Shown here in pieces: positions 19,226-27,939 of a DNA stretch of 64,000 bases (the first letter of the stretch is position 1; the number at the start of each line of letters is the position of its first letter). The stretch comes from Diplonema japonicum. Taxonomy: Eukaryota; Euglenozoa; Diplonemea; Diplonemida; Diplonemidae. Below the pieces are notes generated by a model, which was not told the origin of the DNA, did no database searches, and was given only the letters and a program-made list of their open reading frames with translations. Position numbers and translations under genes: made by a program. The stretch is from assembly GCA_964019335.1 (NCBI GenBank), contig OZ025698.1:470343-534342 (forward strand), in the 5' to 3' direction.

Positions 19226-20006
19226 CTGCAGACTGCTGGCCCGAACAGGAAGCACAAGGGTGTGCTCCGGTGCCCAGCCTGCCACGCAGCGCCGATGTCC
19301 AGGGAGCATGTTGTCGGTGGGTGCCCTGTGATCGGGAGGGGGGCGATCGACACTCCTGCTGGTACTCCCTCCCTAGCGTTCTCCCTGTCGAGACGCGTGA
19401 CCCAGATCTACGACCTCATTGTTGAGTCTGGCCTGCTCGCCTGGTCACGCTCCGGACTGTTCACCTCGCCATCATCCCTGGCGTCTACAGACGTCACTGC
19501 ACCTTCAAACGTGCCGCCCCCTCCTCCGGTCTCTCTTGACGCCGGTCCCGCGGCCCCCGTGCTGCGCTAAGGGATCGCCCCGCGTGTGTGTAAAGTGAAA
19601 TGTTGTGTTTTCCACTTTCCTTTCCCTTCCTTTCCCTTCCTTCCCCTTCCTCTCACTGTTTCCCATTTCCCCTTTTTTTTATTTTCACACTCACCAATGA
19701 TTCGCTCAATAGGAGCAATACCTCCCTGGGGGGCTTTCCGCCGGAGGTTCCAGCCAAAGAAGGACATCCAGCTGGAAGGTAGGCCCCCGTTTTTCTCTCA
19801 CTTGACTGAGGGAATAATGTAATTCAGCCCTCTTCGGCTGTCCCAAAGCAGAGCACGGGTTGGTGGGGGACCAGGGCTCCTCCTGCTTGCAGAAGCCTGG
19901 TCCTTTGCCCTCCCTATTTCCCCATGGTTTCCCTTCACCTTTTTTTTCCCTTTTCTCAGGTGTTGCTCTCCATGGCGGCCCTGCATTGGTATTTTGAAAA
20001 AAAAAA
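19226..20006 (+). mobile_element. LINE family A, 5'-truncated copy
   Basis: Nearly identical to 26826-27572: the last 115 codons of ORF2 (PNRKHKGVLRCPACHAAPM, then stop 19568-19570), the 3' UTR and a tail TTTTGA10. It differs by one visible residue and by extra CCTTTCCCTT units in the UTR (19618-19650), so it is a recent insertion. Confidence 0.85.
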
Positions 20007-20015
20007 TCCGTATCC
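20007..20015. repeat. TSD copy TCCGTATCC
   Basis: Between the tail of the truncated A copy and the long A copy. Confidence 0.9.
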
Positions 20016-20103
20016 GCACAAGGAGAAGGCAAAGCCGGAAGGGAACGGGGCCAGCACGCAGCTGGCCCAGTCCAAGGCCAGGGAGGAGCGGCGGGTGGAG
20101 AGG

Positions 20104-22875
20104 ATGCTCCGCAGCGCTGGAGCAGCCGGGGAGCTGGGGCAGCTCCTGACACCGGAGCACCGGGAGAAGATGACGGGGGTGGTCACCGTAATTGACCTCC
20201 TCACGCCCGACGCCGCCGCCGCTACAGCCGGCCCAGCGACACCTGTCGCCTCCACCCCGACCGGCTCCGTCAAAAGGCCGGTTTCGCCTGACGCCAGCGT
20301 CGCCACCCCGACCTCCAGCAAGAAAGCTAGGAGGAAGGCCGCCAGAGCCGCGCGCGCTGACGCTGCCGCCGAAGCCGCACACATAGCTGACGCCACACAC
20401 CCCCTCGAAGCCGCACGCACTGCGGCCGACGTCGAACTCGCGGGAATCGCTGCTGATTTGGAAGCTGCACGCGAGTCGGCCGACGTGGTAGCTGCAGAAA
20501 TAGCAGCTAAAATGAAGGCTGCGCAGGAGGTGGCTGATGCTGCTGTTGTCAAAATGGCAGCCGAGACGGAAGCTGCTCGCGTGGCTGGTGTGGAGGCTGC
20601 TCGCAGAGCAGTCGAGGCTGAGGAGAAGGCTCTGCGCGAGCGGTCTACTGCACGACTTGCGGCAGAGGAGAAGGAGGCTGCGCGTGCTGCGGCCGAGATG
20701 AAAGCAGCCGAGGAGAAGAAGGCTACAGCCGCAGCCGCTGCAGCCGAGAAGAAGCAAGCCGCAGCCGCCGCCGCCGAGAAGAAGGCCGACGCCGAGAAGA
20801 AAGCAGCAGCCGCCGCCGCCGCCGAGGAGAAGGCCGCCGCCGAGAAGAAAGCCGCAGCCGCCGCCGCCGAGAAGAAGGCCGCAGCCGACGCCGCCAGGAA
20901 GAAAGCTGCAGCCGCCGCCGCCGCCGCCGCCGCCGAGAAGGAGACCGCAGCCGCAGCCGCCGCCGCCGAGGAGAAGAAGAAGGTCGCAGCCACCGCCGCC
21001 GCCGAAAAGGAAGCCGCCGCCGCCGCTGCCAAAAAGGAGGAAGCTTTGAGGTTGGTGGCCGCCAAGAAGGCAGATGCCCAGAAGGTCGAGGACGAAGCAG
21101 TCGCGAACGCTTCCGCCAACGCGTCAACAGACCAAGGCACGCTCCTCCTTAGCTCAGACTCTGACACCAGCTCTGGCCCTGAGGAGATGGAGGACGACCC
21201 TGCCCCTGCCCCTTCCACAACCCCGCGATGGGACCTGGTGCCAGACACATGGGACGCCCCAATCTACACCAACGTGTCCCCCCCGACGGAAACATCCCGC
21301 GCTGTCATTGCGCTCGACGATCCCTCCGGAATGGGGGTCGTGTGCTCCGCGTTACCTACGGCATCCATCACCTTTGTCCTTATGACAGAGGTCCCCGGTG
21401 TCACCACCCCCAGCGAGATTGTCATGGTCTCTGGGTCGCGCGCAGTGAACAGGAGGGTCCACGTCTCCACGTTCGGGCTGGACCCCCCCACCTACACCCC
21501 GCCTTCCACCTTCAACAGCGGATCGGAGGTCGTCTACGTCTGTGTCAGTGCAGACAGCCTGAAGGAGGCGAAGGCCAGGGTCCTGGAGCTCGCCAAGGCT
21601 CAGGGCGCGGTGGTGGAGGATCGTGCGGTCTTCCGCCCAAGGAAGTTCGGTGAGGAGGAACCGCGGGCGAGGCACTGGACCCACGAGGTGGGACTGCGCC
21701 TGCAAGCAGCACACGTCCACGCCGTCCTGCGCCGGTCCGGGGACGGGTGCATGATCCGGACGACGGAGAGACGCGGGGGGTACGCTTATGTACCCATCGT
21801 GGCGGAAGGGAGGGCGGATGCCTTTCGGATTGCGGGGACGCTGGGTGGGTTGTCTCTCGGGGTGGCGCACCGTAAGGGATGGACTGTGCGGTGCCTACCG
21901 GAGACGGAACAGCGGCTCCGAGAAACCCTCGAAAAACTGCGTACGAAGCGCAAGTTTTTGCTCACCGGGGCCCCGCCGTCCATCACCAGGGCGGCCTTCG
22001 ACGAAGTGATGGACCACATCGGTTGGAAACCATCCTCCGTCCTGCGACGCACGCAGACGATGTTCCAGGGCACGAGGCAACTCGTGTTCTTCATCGTCGT
22101 CGACAGCCCGCCCCCGAAGTCCAGGACGTGGCTCCTTGGGGGGCGCCTTGTCTGCCTCCGTGATGCGGACGACCACCCGACCGTCAAGCCGCCCCCTCTC
22201 ATCAACAGGACGACACCTGCATCTGCACCTGCGCTTGCAACGTCCTCGACCCCGGCACCCACATCTTCTCATGTACCTGCACCTGCGCCTACTACACCTG
22301 TACCTGACCCGGCACCTGTATCGGCGTCGACACCCTCGGAGACTGGCCCTGCGGTGAAAGCAACTGGGCTTCCTCCCACCAGCCCGTGGGCGTCCATACC
22401 GAGCTCGGTGGCTCCCCCCCAGCTCGACACTGTGACGTCCCCTACACCGCCCCGCAACGTGTCTGCGGGAAACAAGGAGGGAGTCCCTTCCGGGTCGCCT
22501 GAGGTCGCCGCTCTCACTGAGCTCGTCGCCACGCTGAAGGAGTCGATCGTCGGGCTGCAGAGGACGATCGACTCTCAGCAGGAGATGATCTCCGATCTGC
22601 GGACGACGCTCCGCCTCCTCCTGCCGCAGGCGGCCACGCTGACGACGGGAACGGCAGTGCCGCGGGACCCTACACCGGGGGCGACGACGACACACGACAG
22701 TGTCTGGAAAGGGAAGGGGAAGGGGAAGAAGGGGGCTCCTCCTCTCGCTACGACCTCTGAGGCTGCGGTGACGAACCTGGGTACGAGGGGGCGGGCCAGG
22801 TCGTTCGCGGAGACCAAAGATCTCTTCACCAATGGGGTCAAGGGGCGCTCTGCCTCCATGGGTCCATCCAATTGA
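20104..22875 (+). CDS. family A LINE ORF1 protein
   Basis: About 923 residues from the first internal ATG. The frame is open further upstream through the tail of the preceding copy, so the native start is uncertain. Residues about 60-340 are a very long charged helix of Ala, Glu and Lys repeats (AAEKKAAADAARKKAAA type), likely a coiled coil. The middle (about 400-690) has compact segments resembling RNA-binding folds (ADAFRIAGTLGGLSLGVAHR; FLLTGAPPSITRAAFDEVMD). Then come a Pro/Thr linker, a short coiled coil (VATLKESIVGLQRTIDSQQE) and a basic Gly/Lys end (GKGKGKKG). ORF1 proteins of LINEs bind element RNA to form the retrotransposition particle. No zinc knuckle is seen. Confidence 0.7.
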   Translation: MLRSAGAAGELGQLLTPEHREKMTGVVTVIDLLTPDAAAATAGPATPVASTPTGSVKRPVSPDASVATPTSSKKARRKAARAARADAAAEAAHIADATHPLEAARTAADVELAGIAADLEAARESADVVAAEIAAKMKAAQEVADAAVVKMAAETEAARVAGVEAARRAVEAEEKALRERSTARLAAEEKEAARAAAEMKAAEEKKATAAAAAAEKKQAAAAAAEKKADAEKKAAAAAAAEEKAAAEKKAAAAAAEKKAAADAARKKAAAAAAAAAAEKETAAAAAAAEEKKKVAATAAAEKEAAAAAAKKEEALRLVAAKKADAQKVEDEAVANASANASTDQGTLLLSSDSDTSSGPEEMEDDPAPAPSTTPRWDLVPDTWDAPIYTNVSPPTETSRAVIALDDPSGMGVVCSALPTASITFVLMTEVPGVTTPSEIVMVSGSRAVNRRVHVSTFGLDPPTYTPPSTFNSGSEVVYVCVSADSLKEAKARVLELAKAQGAVVEDRAVFRPRKFGEEEPRARHWTHEVGLRLQAAHVHAVLRRSGDGCMIRTTERRGGYAYVPIVAEGRADAFRIAGTLGGLSLGVAHRKGWTVRCLPETEQRLRETLEKLRTKRKFLLTGAPPSITRAAFDEVMDHIGWKPSSVLRRTQTMFQGTRQLVFFIVVDSPPPKSRTWLLGGRLVCLRDADDHPTVKPPPLINRTTPASAPALATSSTPAPTSSHVPAPAPTTPVPDPAPVSASTPSETGPAVKATGLPPTSPWASIPSSVAPPQLDTVTSPTPPRNVSAGNKEGVPSGSPEVAALTELVATLKESIVGLQRTIDSQQEMISDLRTTLRLLLPQAATLTTGTAVPRDPTPGATTTHDSVWKGKGKGKKGAPPLATTSEAAVTNLGTRGRARSFAETKDLFTNGVKGRSASMGPSN

Positions 22876-23016
22876 AGGGGCCCCGCAGAACAGGGGGAGC
22901 AGCAGATCTACGACCATGCTCCCTCTCCTAGTCTCCCTCGCATCCTCCCCAGGAGACTCCTACCTCTCTGTTTCTTCACCGACTTTTCTGCACTGATCCC
23001 CACCCTACTCGGGAGG

Positions 23017-26000
23017 ATGTCCGTCAGGGACCTGCTGGGGCTGCTTGGGCTGGTCGAAACAAACCCTGGCCCACCCAAGAAGCTGCCGCCCCCGTCGCCT
23101 AAGGGTCTCAAGGTTGTCTCGTGGAACTGCAACGGCCTCGTTGCGAAATGGACCGTCGTATCTCGCCATGCTGACTTCTTGTCGCTGGACATCATCATGA
23201 TACAGGAGACGCACCTGAGGGAAGGGCACGACACGCCACACCTGCCTGGGTACAGGTCATACAGGAGGGATCGGTTGACACCGGTGACTGACGGCACTGC
23301 GACGAGGGGTGGTGGTATTGTCACGTATGTCCGCGACGATCTTGCCTCGGAGGAGGTTCCGCACGTACTCCCGGCTGGGGACTGTGTCACTGAGAGACTG
23401 GATGTGAGGATCTCCTGCGAGAAGCGTGAGCCGATCACTCTCTCCAACGTTTACCTTACACCGGTAAGCGCGAGCAGAGGCACGAGGGACCCTGAGTACC
23501 TGCGGCCTGGCAGCCTTCCCATGGGGAAGAACACAGTCATAGCGGGTGACTTCAATGCTCACCACAGCTCCTGGGACGCCACGGTGACGACGCCGAACGA
23601 GAGGGGGAACGTGGTCAGGGACTGGCTGGACACCCACGGGTACTCCGTCTACAACGACCGCAACGAACCGACGAGGGACTCGTCACGACACGTTCTGGAC
23701 CTGGTTGTGGGGCGCTGCGCGAAGCTTGAGCCGAAGACGCTGGGCACGTGGGGCTCCGATCATAGTCCCGTATCCTTTCACCTGCCTCTTGAGGACGTCT
23801 ACCGTTCGGAGCGCCCCTTCCCCACCTGGAATTTCAAAAAAGCCAGATGGGATGACTACACTGCTGCTGTTGCCCGCCTGCTTGCTGGTGTTGACACGGC
23901 GGCTCCGATTGACTCTGTCACGAAGGGGTTTACACAAGCCCTTTTGACTGCGGCGAACGACCACATTCCCCTCTGTGGGATGCGACGTGGCCCGACCCCC
24001 TGGTGGACTGCTGAGCTCGAGGACGCCTTCGAAGAGCGGAACACCCTGCGCGAACTCCTGCTCCAAGAGGCGGACGTGGTGGTGGAGGAGTACAGGGCGA
24101 AGGTGAAAGAAGTCAACCGACTTCTTGACGAGACGAAGCGTGAGGCATGGGGAAGGATGGCGGCCGACCTCAGCCGGAGCAAGGACCTCGGGGCTGCGTT
24201 CAGAGCGGTGAAGAAGCTGGACGGCAGGCACCGAAAGACACACCTTCCTGTACTCGAGGGAAGATTTGTGTCGGACAAGGCGAAGGCCGACCGGCTGGGG
24301 GCGCACTTCGCTAAGCTCTACGGCAGGCGTGGTGACGGGAACTCGAAGGACGCCGCTCCTTCTGCAAGCAGACTCGGGTGTCAAGCGTTCACCGTGGACG
24401 ACCTCACCCGCGGCCTGAGAAGGATGAAGACGCGCAGCGCGGCCGGGGAAGACGGAATCTTCTCGGAGATGCTCCTACACCTGAACACGGACTCCCTCGG
24501 TGTCCTCCTTCTACTCCTCAATCGCTCCTGGCTGATGGGTGTCGTTCCCGGTGCCTGGAAGAAGGGAGTGATCGTCCCGGTACCGAAACCTGGAAAAGAT
24601 GCGACTCTCTTGGCTTCCTACCGGCCGATCTGCCTGACCAGCTGCCTCTGCAAGCTGCTGGAGAGGATGATCGAGGAGAGGCTCACGTTTCTTCTTGACG
24701 CGGATGGGACGGGAGTCGAGGGACTCCACGACAGCCAGGCTGGTTTCAGACGCGGCCGCTCCACGGAGGAGCAGGTGGCATACCTCACTGAGTGCATGTC
24801 GAGGAACAAAGACGATCGACGTCTCTCGGCCGCTCTGCTGTTCGACTTCTCTTCTGCCTTCGACCTGGTGCCCCATGGTGCCCTGCTGGACAAGATGCGA
24901 GGGAAGGGTCTCCCCGAACCCTTCGTGGAGTGGACGCGGTCCTTTCTATGCGGCCGTACTGCTGCGGTCACGATTGGACGGTCGAGGGGGTCGACGACGA
25001 AGGTGCGACGGGGTGTCCCCCAGGGCTCTGTCTTGGGTCCCATCCTGTACACCATCTACGTCGACGAACTCGCCAGGAGACTGGAGGGACTGGCGGACGT
25101 CTCGGTGCTCTACGCCGACGACGTGGCGGTTGTGATCTCCTCTGGACAAGGGGACGTGGCTGGGCTGGAGCGGAAGGCGCAGGCGGTGGTGGATGCGGTT
25201 GAGGACTGGTGCAGGGAGCGTGACATGCTGCTGAGCACGTCCAAGACGCAGGCAGTCTGCGTCCCCCCCCAGAAACGTCTCGGGGTCTACTTCACTTCGT
25301 CACGAGTCCCCCTTCAGCCAGGTGCCTTCCAGAACCCACTCTTCGGCCTGGGGGTGAACGCCGATGGCACGATCTCCGGGGACCAGGAGCTGGCGGGCCT
25401 TCAGGTTGTGGAGGCGGGTGGTGTGCGGATCCGCTGCGTGCGGGACATGCATGCAGCCGTGCGACGGCCCGACGTGGATTACGTTGCGGCCCGTCCCCTG
25501 CCTCTATCTGAACACGCGAGGTACCTTGGGGTTACGGTGGACTCTGGGCTCACGTTCGGTGAACACGCACAGGACATCCTACGGCGGGCCAGCAAAAGGC
25601 TGAGGGTGCTGAAGCTCTTGTCCGGCACGTCCTGGGGCAGCAAGAGGGACACTCTGCGGTCTCTCTACGTTACGTACATCCTCCCGCTGCTGCGCTACTG
25701 CATGGGGGTCTACTACAGCAGGCTCGATGATGTCGGGAGGAAGGACCTGGCTGGGCTTCACCAGGAGGCGGCGGTGCTGATCACGGGCTGCTGGAGTGGC
25801 TCCGGAGGGCACAAGCTCCTAGCTGAGGCAGGACTGCTTCCCCTCGAAAGAATGGCGGAGGGTGCTGCGGCGACGATGACGGCGAAGGCCTTCTGCTGGC
25901 AGTCTTCCCCGGTTCACAGGGAGACGGTCAAGCTGAAGCAGGCGAACAGGCTGGGGTGTGGGTGGCTGCGCTCTGGCTACCAAGCACTGCGTCGATGCGG

Positions 26001-27168
26001 GTTGGAACCAAAGGTGCACTTCGAGTACCTGTCGGCTACGCCCCTGGCGGCCCCGTGGCAGACAGGCATGGTCGACTTCAGGACTGACCTCCCCGGCGGG
26101 GTCACGCGATCGTCGCCAGACGCGGACAGGCGGAAGGCGGCCGAGGCTGCTCTTGCGGCTCTCCCCCCGGGCATCCATGCCTACACAGATGGCTCGGTTG
26201 TACAGGTCGGACAGAAGGCGAAAGGTGGCTCTGGGGTTTATCTGCAGCTGCCTCCCCCCCTGACCCCTGTGTCTATGTGCCATGGCGTCAACGACTTCTG
26301 TTCATCTTTTCGGGCAGAGGGCATGGCTGTGAAAACGGCGCTGGATATGGTGGCTACCCTCCGAAAAACACACCCTTCGCTGGCGAAGTCCCCGCTGTCG
26401 ATCTGCACCGACTCCCTCTCCCTCGTCGAGCAGCTGCGAGCTGGCCCAACGCGACAGAGGGAGAAGCTCGACCACCAGACGTGGAGCCGGCTGGTGTCCG
26501 CGGCGCGCACGCAGGGGACACCGGTGGTCCTCCAGTTTGTGCCCTCCCACTGTGGGGTGGACGGGAACGAGAAGGCTGACGCTCTGGCCGTGGAGGGAAC
26601 GAAGCGGAAGCAGGACAGGCCCTCCCTTGACTACCGATCAGTGAGGGCCCTGGTGCGACGGTGGGTGGTGCGGAGGTCCGCGGAGCTCATAACATCCCTC
26701 GCCCACAACTACGCGGTGGCGACCGAGCTTCGGTCCGCGCACTTCCCCCTTGGCTTCCCCAGACAAGCTGAAACGGTCATCTCGCGGCTGCGGATTGGTC
26801 ACTCGGCTCTCTTCTTCGGCTTCCTGCAGACTGCTGGCCCGAACAGGAAGCACAAGGGTGTGCTCCGGTGCCCAGCCTGCCACGCAGCACCGATGTCCAG
26901 GGAGCATGTTGTCGGTGGGTGCCCTGTGATCGGGAGGGGGGCGATCGACACTCCTGCTGGTACTCCCTCCCTAGCCTTCTCCCTGTCGAGACGCGTGACC
27001 CAGATCTACGACCTCGTTGTTGAGTCTGGCCTGCTCGCCTGGTCACGCTCCGGACTGTTCACCTCGCCATCATCCCTGGCGTCTACAGACGTCACTGCAC
27101 CTTCAAACGTGCCGCCCCCTCCTCCGGTCTCTCTTGACGCCGGTCCCGCGGCCCCCGTGCTGCGCTAA
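23017..27168 (+). CDS. family A LINE ORF2: endonuclease/reverse transcriptase/RNase H
   Basis: An intact protein of 1383 residues. Residues 8-19 end in GLVETNPGP, a 2A-like ribosome-skipping motif. The APE endonuclease (about 35-260) has IMIQETHLREG, VIAGDFNAHHSSWD and GSDHSPVSFH. The RT (about 460-760) has YRPICLTS, LLFDFSSAFDLVPHG, GVPQGSVLGPILYTIYVDEL and YADD at 699-702. RNase H (about 1053-1190) has all four acidic residues in YTDGS, SFRAEGMA, CTDSLS and NEKADA. A C-terminal finger follows (CPACHAAPMSREHVVGGC). Domain order matches the I/ingi group of LINEs. All catalytic boxes are present, so it may be active. It starts 141 nt after the ORF1 stop. The enzyme nicks target DNA and copies its RNA there. 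Confidence 0.92.
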   Translation: MSVRDLLGLLGLVETNPGPPKKLPPPSPKGLKVVSWNCNGLVAKWTVVSRHADFLSLDIIMIQETHLREGHDTPHLPGYRSYRRDRLTPVTDGTATRGGGIVTYVRDDLASEEVPHVLPAGDCVTERLDVRISCEKREPITLSNVYLTPVSASRGTRDPEYLRPGSLPMGKNTVIAGDFNAHHSSWDATVTTPNERGNVVRDWLDTHGYSVYNDRNEPTRDSSRHVLDLVVGRCAKLEPKTLGTWGSDHSPVSFHLPLEDVYRSERPFPTWNFKKARWDDYTAAVARLLAGVDTAAPIDSVTKGFTQALLTAANDHIPLCGMRRGPTPWWTAELEDAFEERNTLRELLLQEADVVVEEYRAKVKEVNRLLDETKREAWGRMAADLSRSKDLGAAFRAVKKLDGRHRKTHLPVLEGRFVSDKAKADRLGAHFAKLYGRRGDGNSKDAAPSASRLGCQAFTVDDLTRGLRRMKTRSAAGEDGIFSEMLLHLNTDSLGVLLLLLNRSWLMGVVPGAWKKGVIVPVPKPGKDATLLASYRPICLTSCLCKLLERMIEERLTFLLDADGTGVEGLHDSQAGFRRGRSTEEQVAYLTECMSRNKDDRRLSAALLFDFSSAFDLVPHGALLDKMRGKGLPEPFVEWTRSFLCGRTAAVTIGRSRGSTTKVRRGVPQGSVLGPILYTIYVDELARRLEGLADVSVLYADDVAVVISSGQGDVAGLERKAQAVVDAVEDWCRERDMLLSTSKTQAVCVPPQKRLGVYFTSSRVPLQPGAFQNPLFGLGVNADGTISGDQELAGLQVVEAGGVRIRCVRDMHAAVRRPDVDYVAARPLPLSEHARYLGVTVDSGLTFGEHAQDILRRASKRLRVLKLLSGTSWGSKRDTLRSLYVTYILPLLRYCMGVYYSRLDDVGRKDLAGLHQEAAVLITGCWSGSGGHKLLAEAGLLPLERMAEGAAATMTAKAFCWQSSPVHRETVKLKQANRLGCGWLRSGYQALRRCGLEPKVHFEYLSATPLAAPWQTGMVDFRTDLPGGVTRSSPDADRRKAAEAALAALPPGIHAYTDGSVVQVGQKAKGGSGVYLQLPPPLTPVSMCHGVNDFCSSFRAEGMAVKTALDMVATLRKTHPSLAKSPLSICTDSLSLVEQLRAGPTRQREKLDHQTWSRLVSAARTQGTPVVLQFVPSHCGVDGNEKADALAVEGTKRKQDRPSLDYRSVRALVRRWVVRRSAELITSLAHNYAVATELRSAHFPLGFPRQAETVISRLRIGHSALFFGFLQTAGPNRKHKGVLRCPACHAAPMSREHVVGGCPVIGRGAIDTPAGTPSLAFSLSRRVTQIYDLVVESGLLAWSRSGLFTSPSSLASTDVTAPSNVPPPPPVSLDAGPAAPVLR
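23038..23073 (+). other. 2A-like ribosome-skipping motif (family A)
   Basis: Encodes GLLGLVETNPGP at residues 8-19 of ORF2. The NPGP core and V-E-x are kept, but the usual Asp before V is Leu, so efficiency is uncertain. Confidence 0.6.
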
Positions 27169-27600
27169 GGGATCGCCCCGCGTGTGTGTAAAGTGAAATG
27201 TTGTGTTTTCCACTTTCCCCTTCCTCTCACTGTTTCCCATTTCCCCTTTTTTTTATTTTCACACTCACCAATGATTCGCTCAATAGGAGCAATACCTCCC
27301 TGGGGGGCTTTCCGCCGGAGGTTCCAGCCAAAGAAGGACATCCAGCTGGAAGGTAGGCCCCCGTTTTTCTCTCACTTGACTGAGGGAATAATGTAATTCA
27401 GCCCTCTTCGGCTGTCCCAAAGCAGAGCACGGGTTGGTGGGGGACCAGGGCTCCTCCTGCTTGCAGAAGCCTGGTCCTTTGCCCTCCCTATTTCCCCATG
27501 GTTTCCCTTCACCTTTTTTTCCCCTTTTCTCAGGTGTTGCTCTCCATGGCGGCCCTGCATTGGTATTTTGAAAAAAAAAAAAAAAAAATACACGAAACGT

Positions 27601-27816
27601 TTTCTCTCACTTGACTGAGGGAATAATGTAATTCAGCCCTCTTCGGCTGTCCCAAAGCAGAGCACGGGTTGGTGGGGGACCAGGGCTCCTCCTGCTTGCA
27701 GAAGCCTGGTCCATTGCCCTCCCTATTTCCCCATGGTTTCCCTTCACCTTTTTTTTCCCTTTTCTCAGGTGTTGCTCTCCATGGCGGCCCTGCATTGGTA
27801 TTTTGAAAAAAAAAAA
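27601..27816 (+). repeat. second, partial family A 3' UTR in tandem
   Basis: Repeats the sequence from TTTTCTCTCACTTGACTGAG to the TTTTGA tail found at 27363-27572. It is joined to the first tail through TACACGAAACG. The same junction occurs at 53521-53545. Confidence 0.85.
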
Positions 27817-27825
27817 TCCGTATCC
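27817..27825. repeat. TSD copy TCCGTATCC overlapping the tRNA 5' end
   Basis: The last three bases (27823-27825) are also the first three bases of tRNA-Asp. Confidence 0.9.
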
Positions 27826-27894
27826 TCGGTAGTATAGAGGTCAGTATATCCGCCTGTCACGCGGATGACCCGGGTTCAATTCCCGGCCGGGGAA
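27823..27894 (+). tRNA. tRNA-Asp (GTC)
   Basis: 72 nt with full cloverleaf: acceptor TCCTCGG pairs with CCGGGGA (one T-G), the anticodon loop CTGTCAC holds GTC, the T arm is CCGGGTTCAATTCCCGG, and the discriminator is A at 27894. Box A (TAGTATAGAGG) and box B (GGTTCAATTCC) are intact. No intron. LINE DNA lies directly upstream and a protein gene starts 46 nt downstream. Confidence 0.95.
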
Positions 27895-27896
27895 TA

Positions 27897-27902
27897 TTTT
27901 TT
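27897..27902 (+). terminator. RNA polymerase III terminator (T6)
   Basis: A T6 run 3 nt after the tRNA-Asp 3' end, the usual pol III stop. Confidence 0.75.
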
Positions 27903-27939
27903 GTTCAAGTTTCCTTTTCCAGATTTTTAAAAAGAAAAA

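Larger units (their letters stand above)
20016..27816 (+). mobile_element. LINE family A, near full-length
   Basis: A 7.8-kb copy between TCCGTATCC at 20007 and 27817. It holds ORF1 (Ala/Lys/Glu-rich), intact ORF2 (2A-like motif, endonuclease, RT, RNase H, Cys finger), a 3' UTR, an A18 tail, 11 nt (TACACGAAACG), then a second partial 3' UTR (about 27601-27816) with its own A tail. No in-frame ATG precedes 20104, so the ORF1 start may be cut. Confidence 0.85.

Noticed and set aside
20016-21248. Long minus-strand and third-frame ORFs opposite the Ala-rich ORF1
   Set aside because: They are products of the GCC/GAG-rich repeats of the family A ORF1 coiled coil (Ala/Ser or Arg runs on the other strand).
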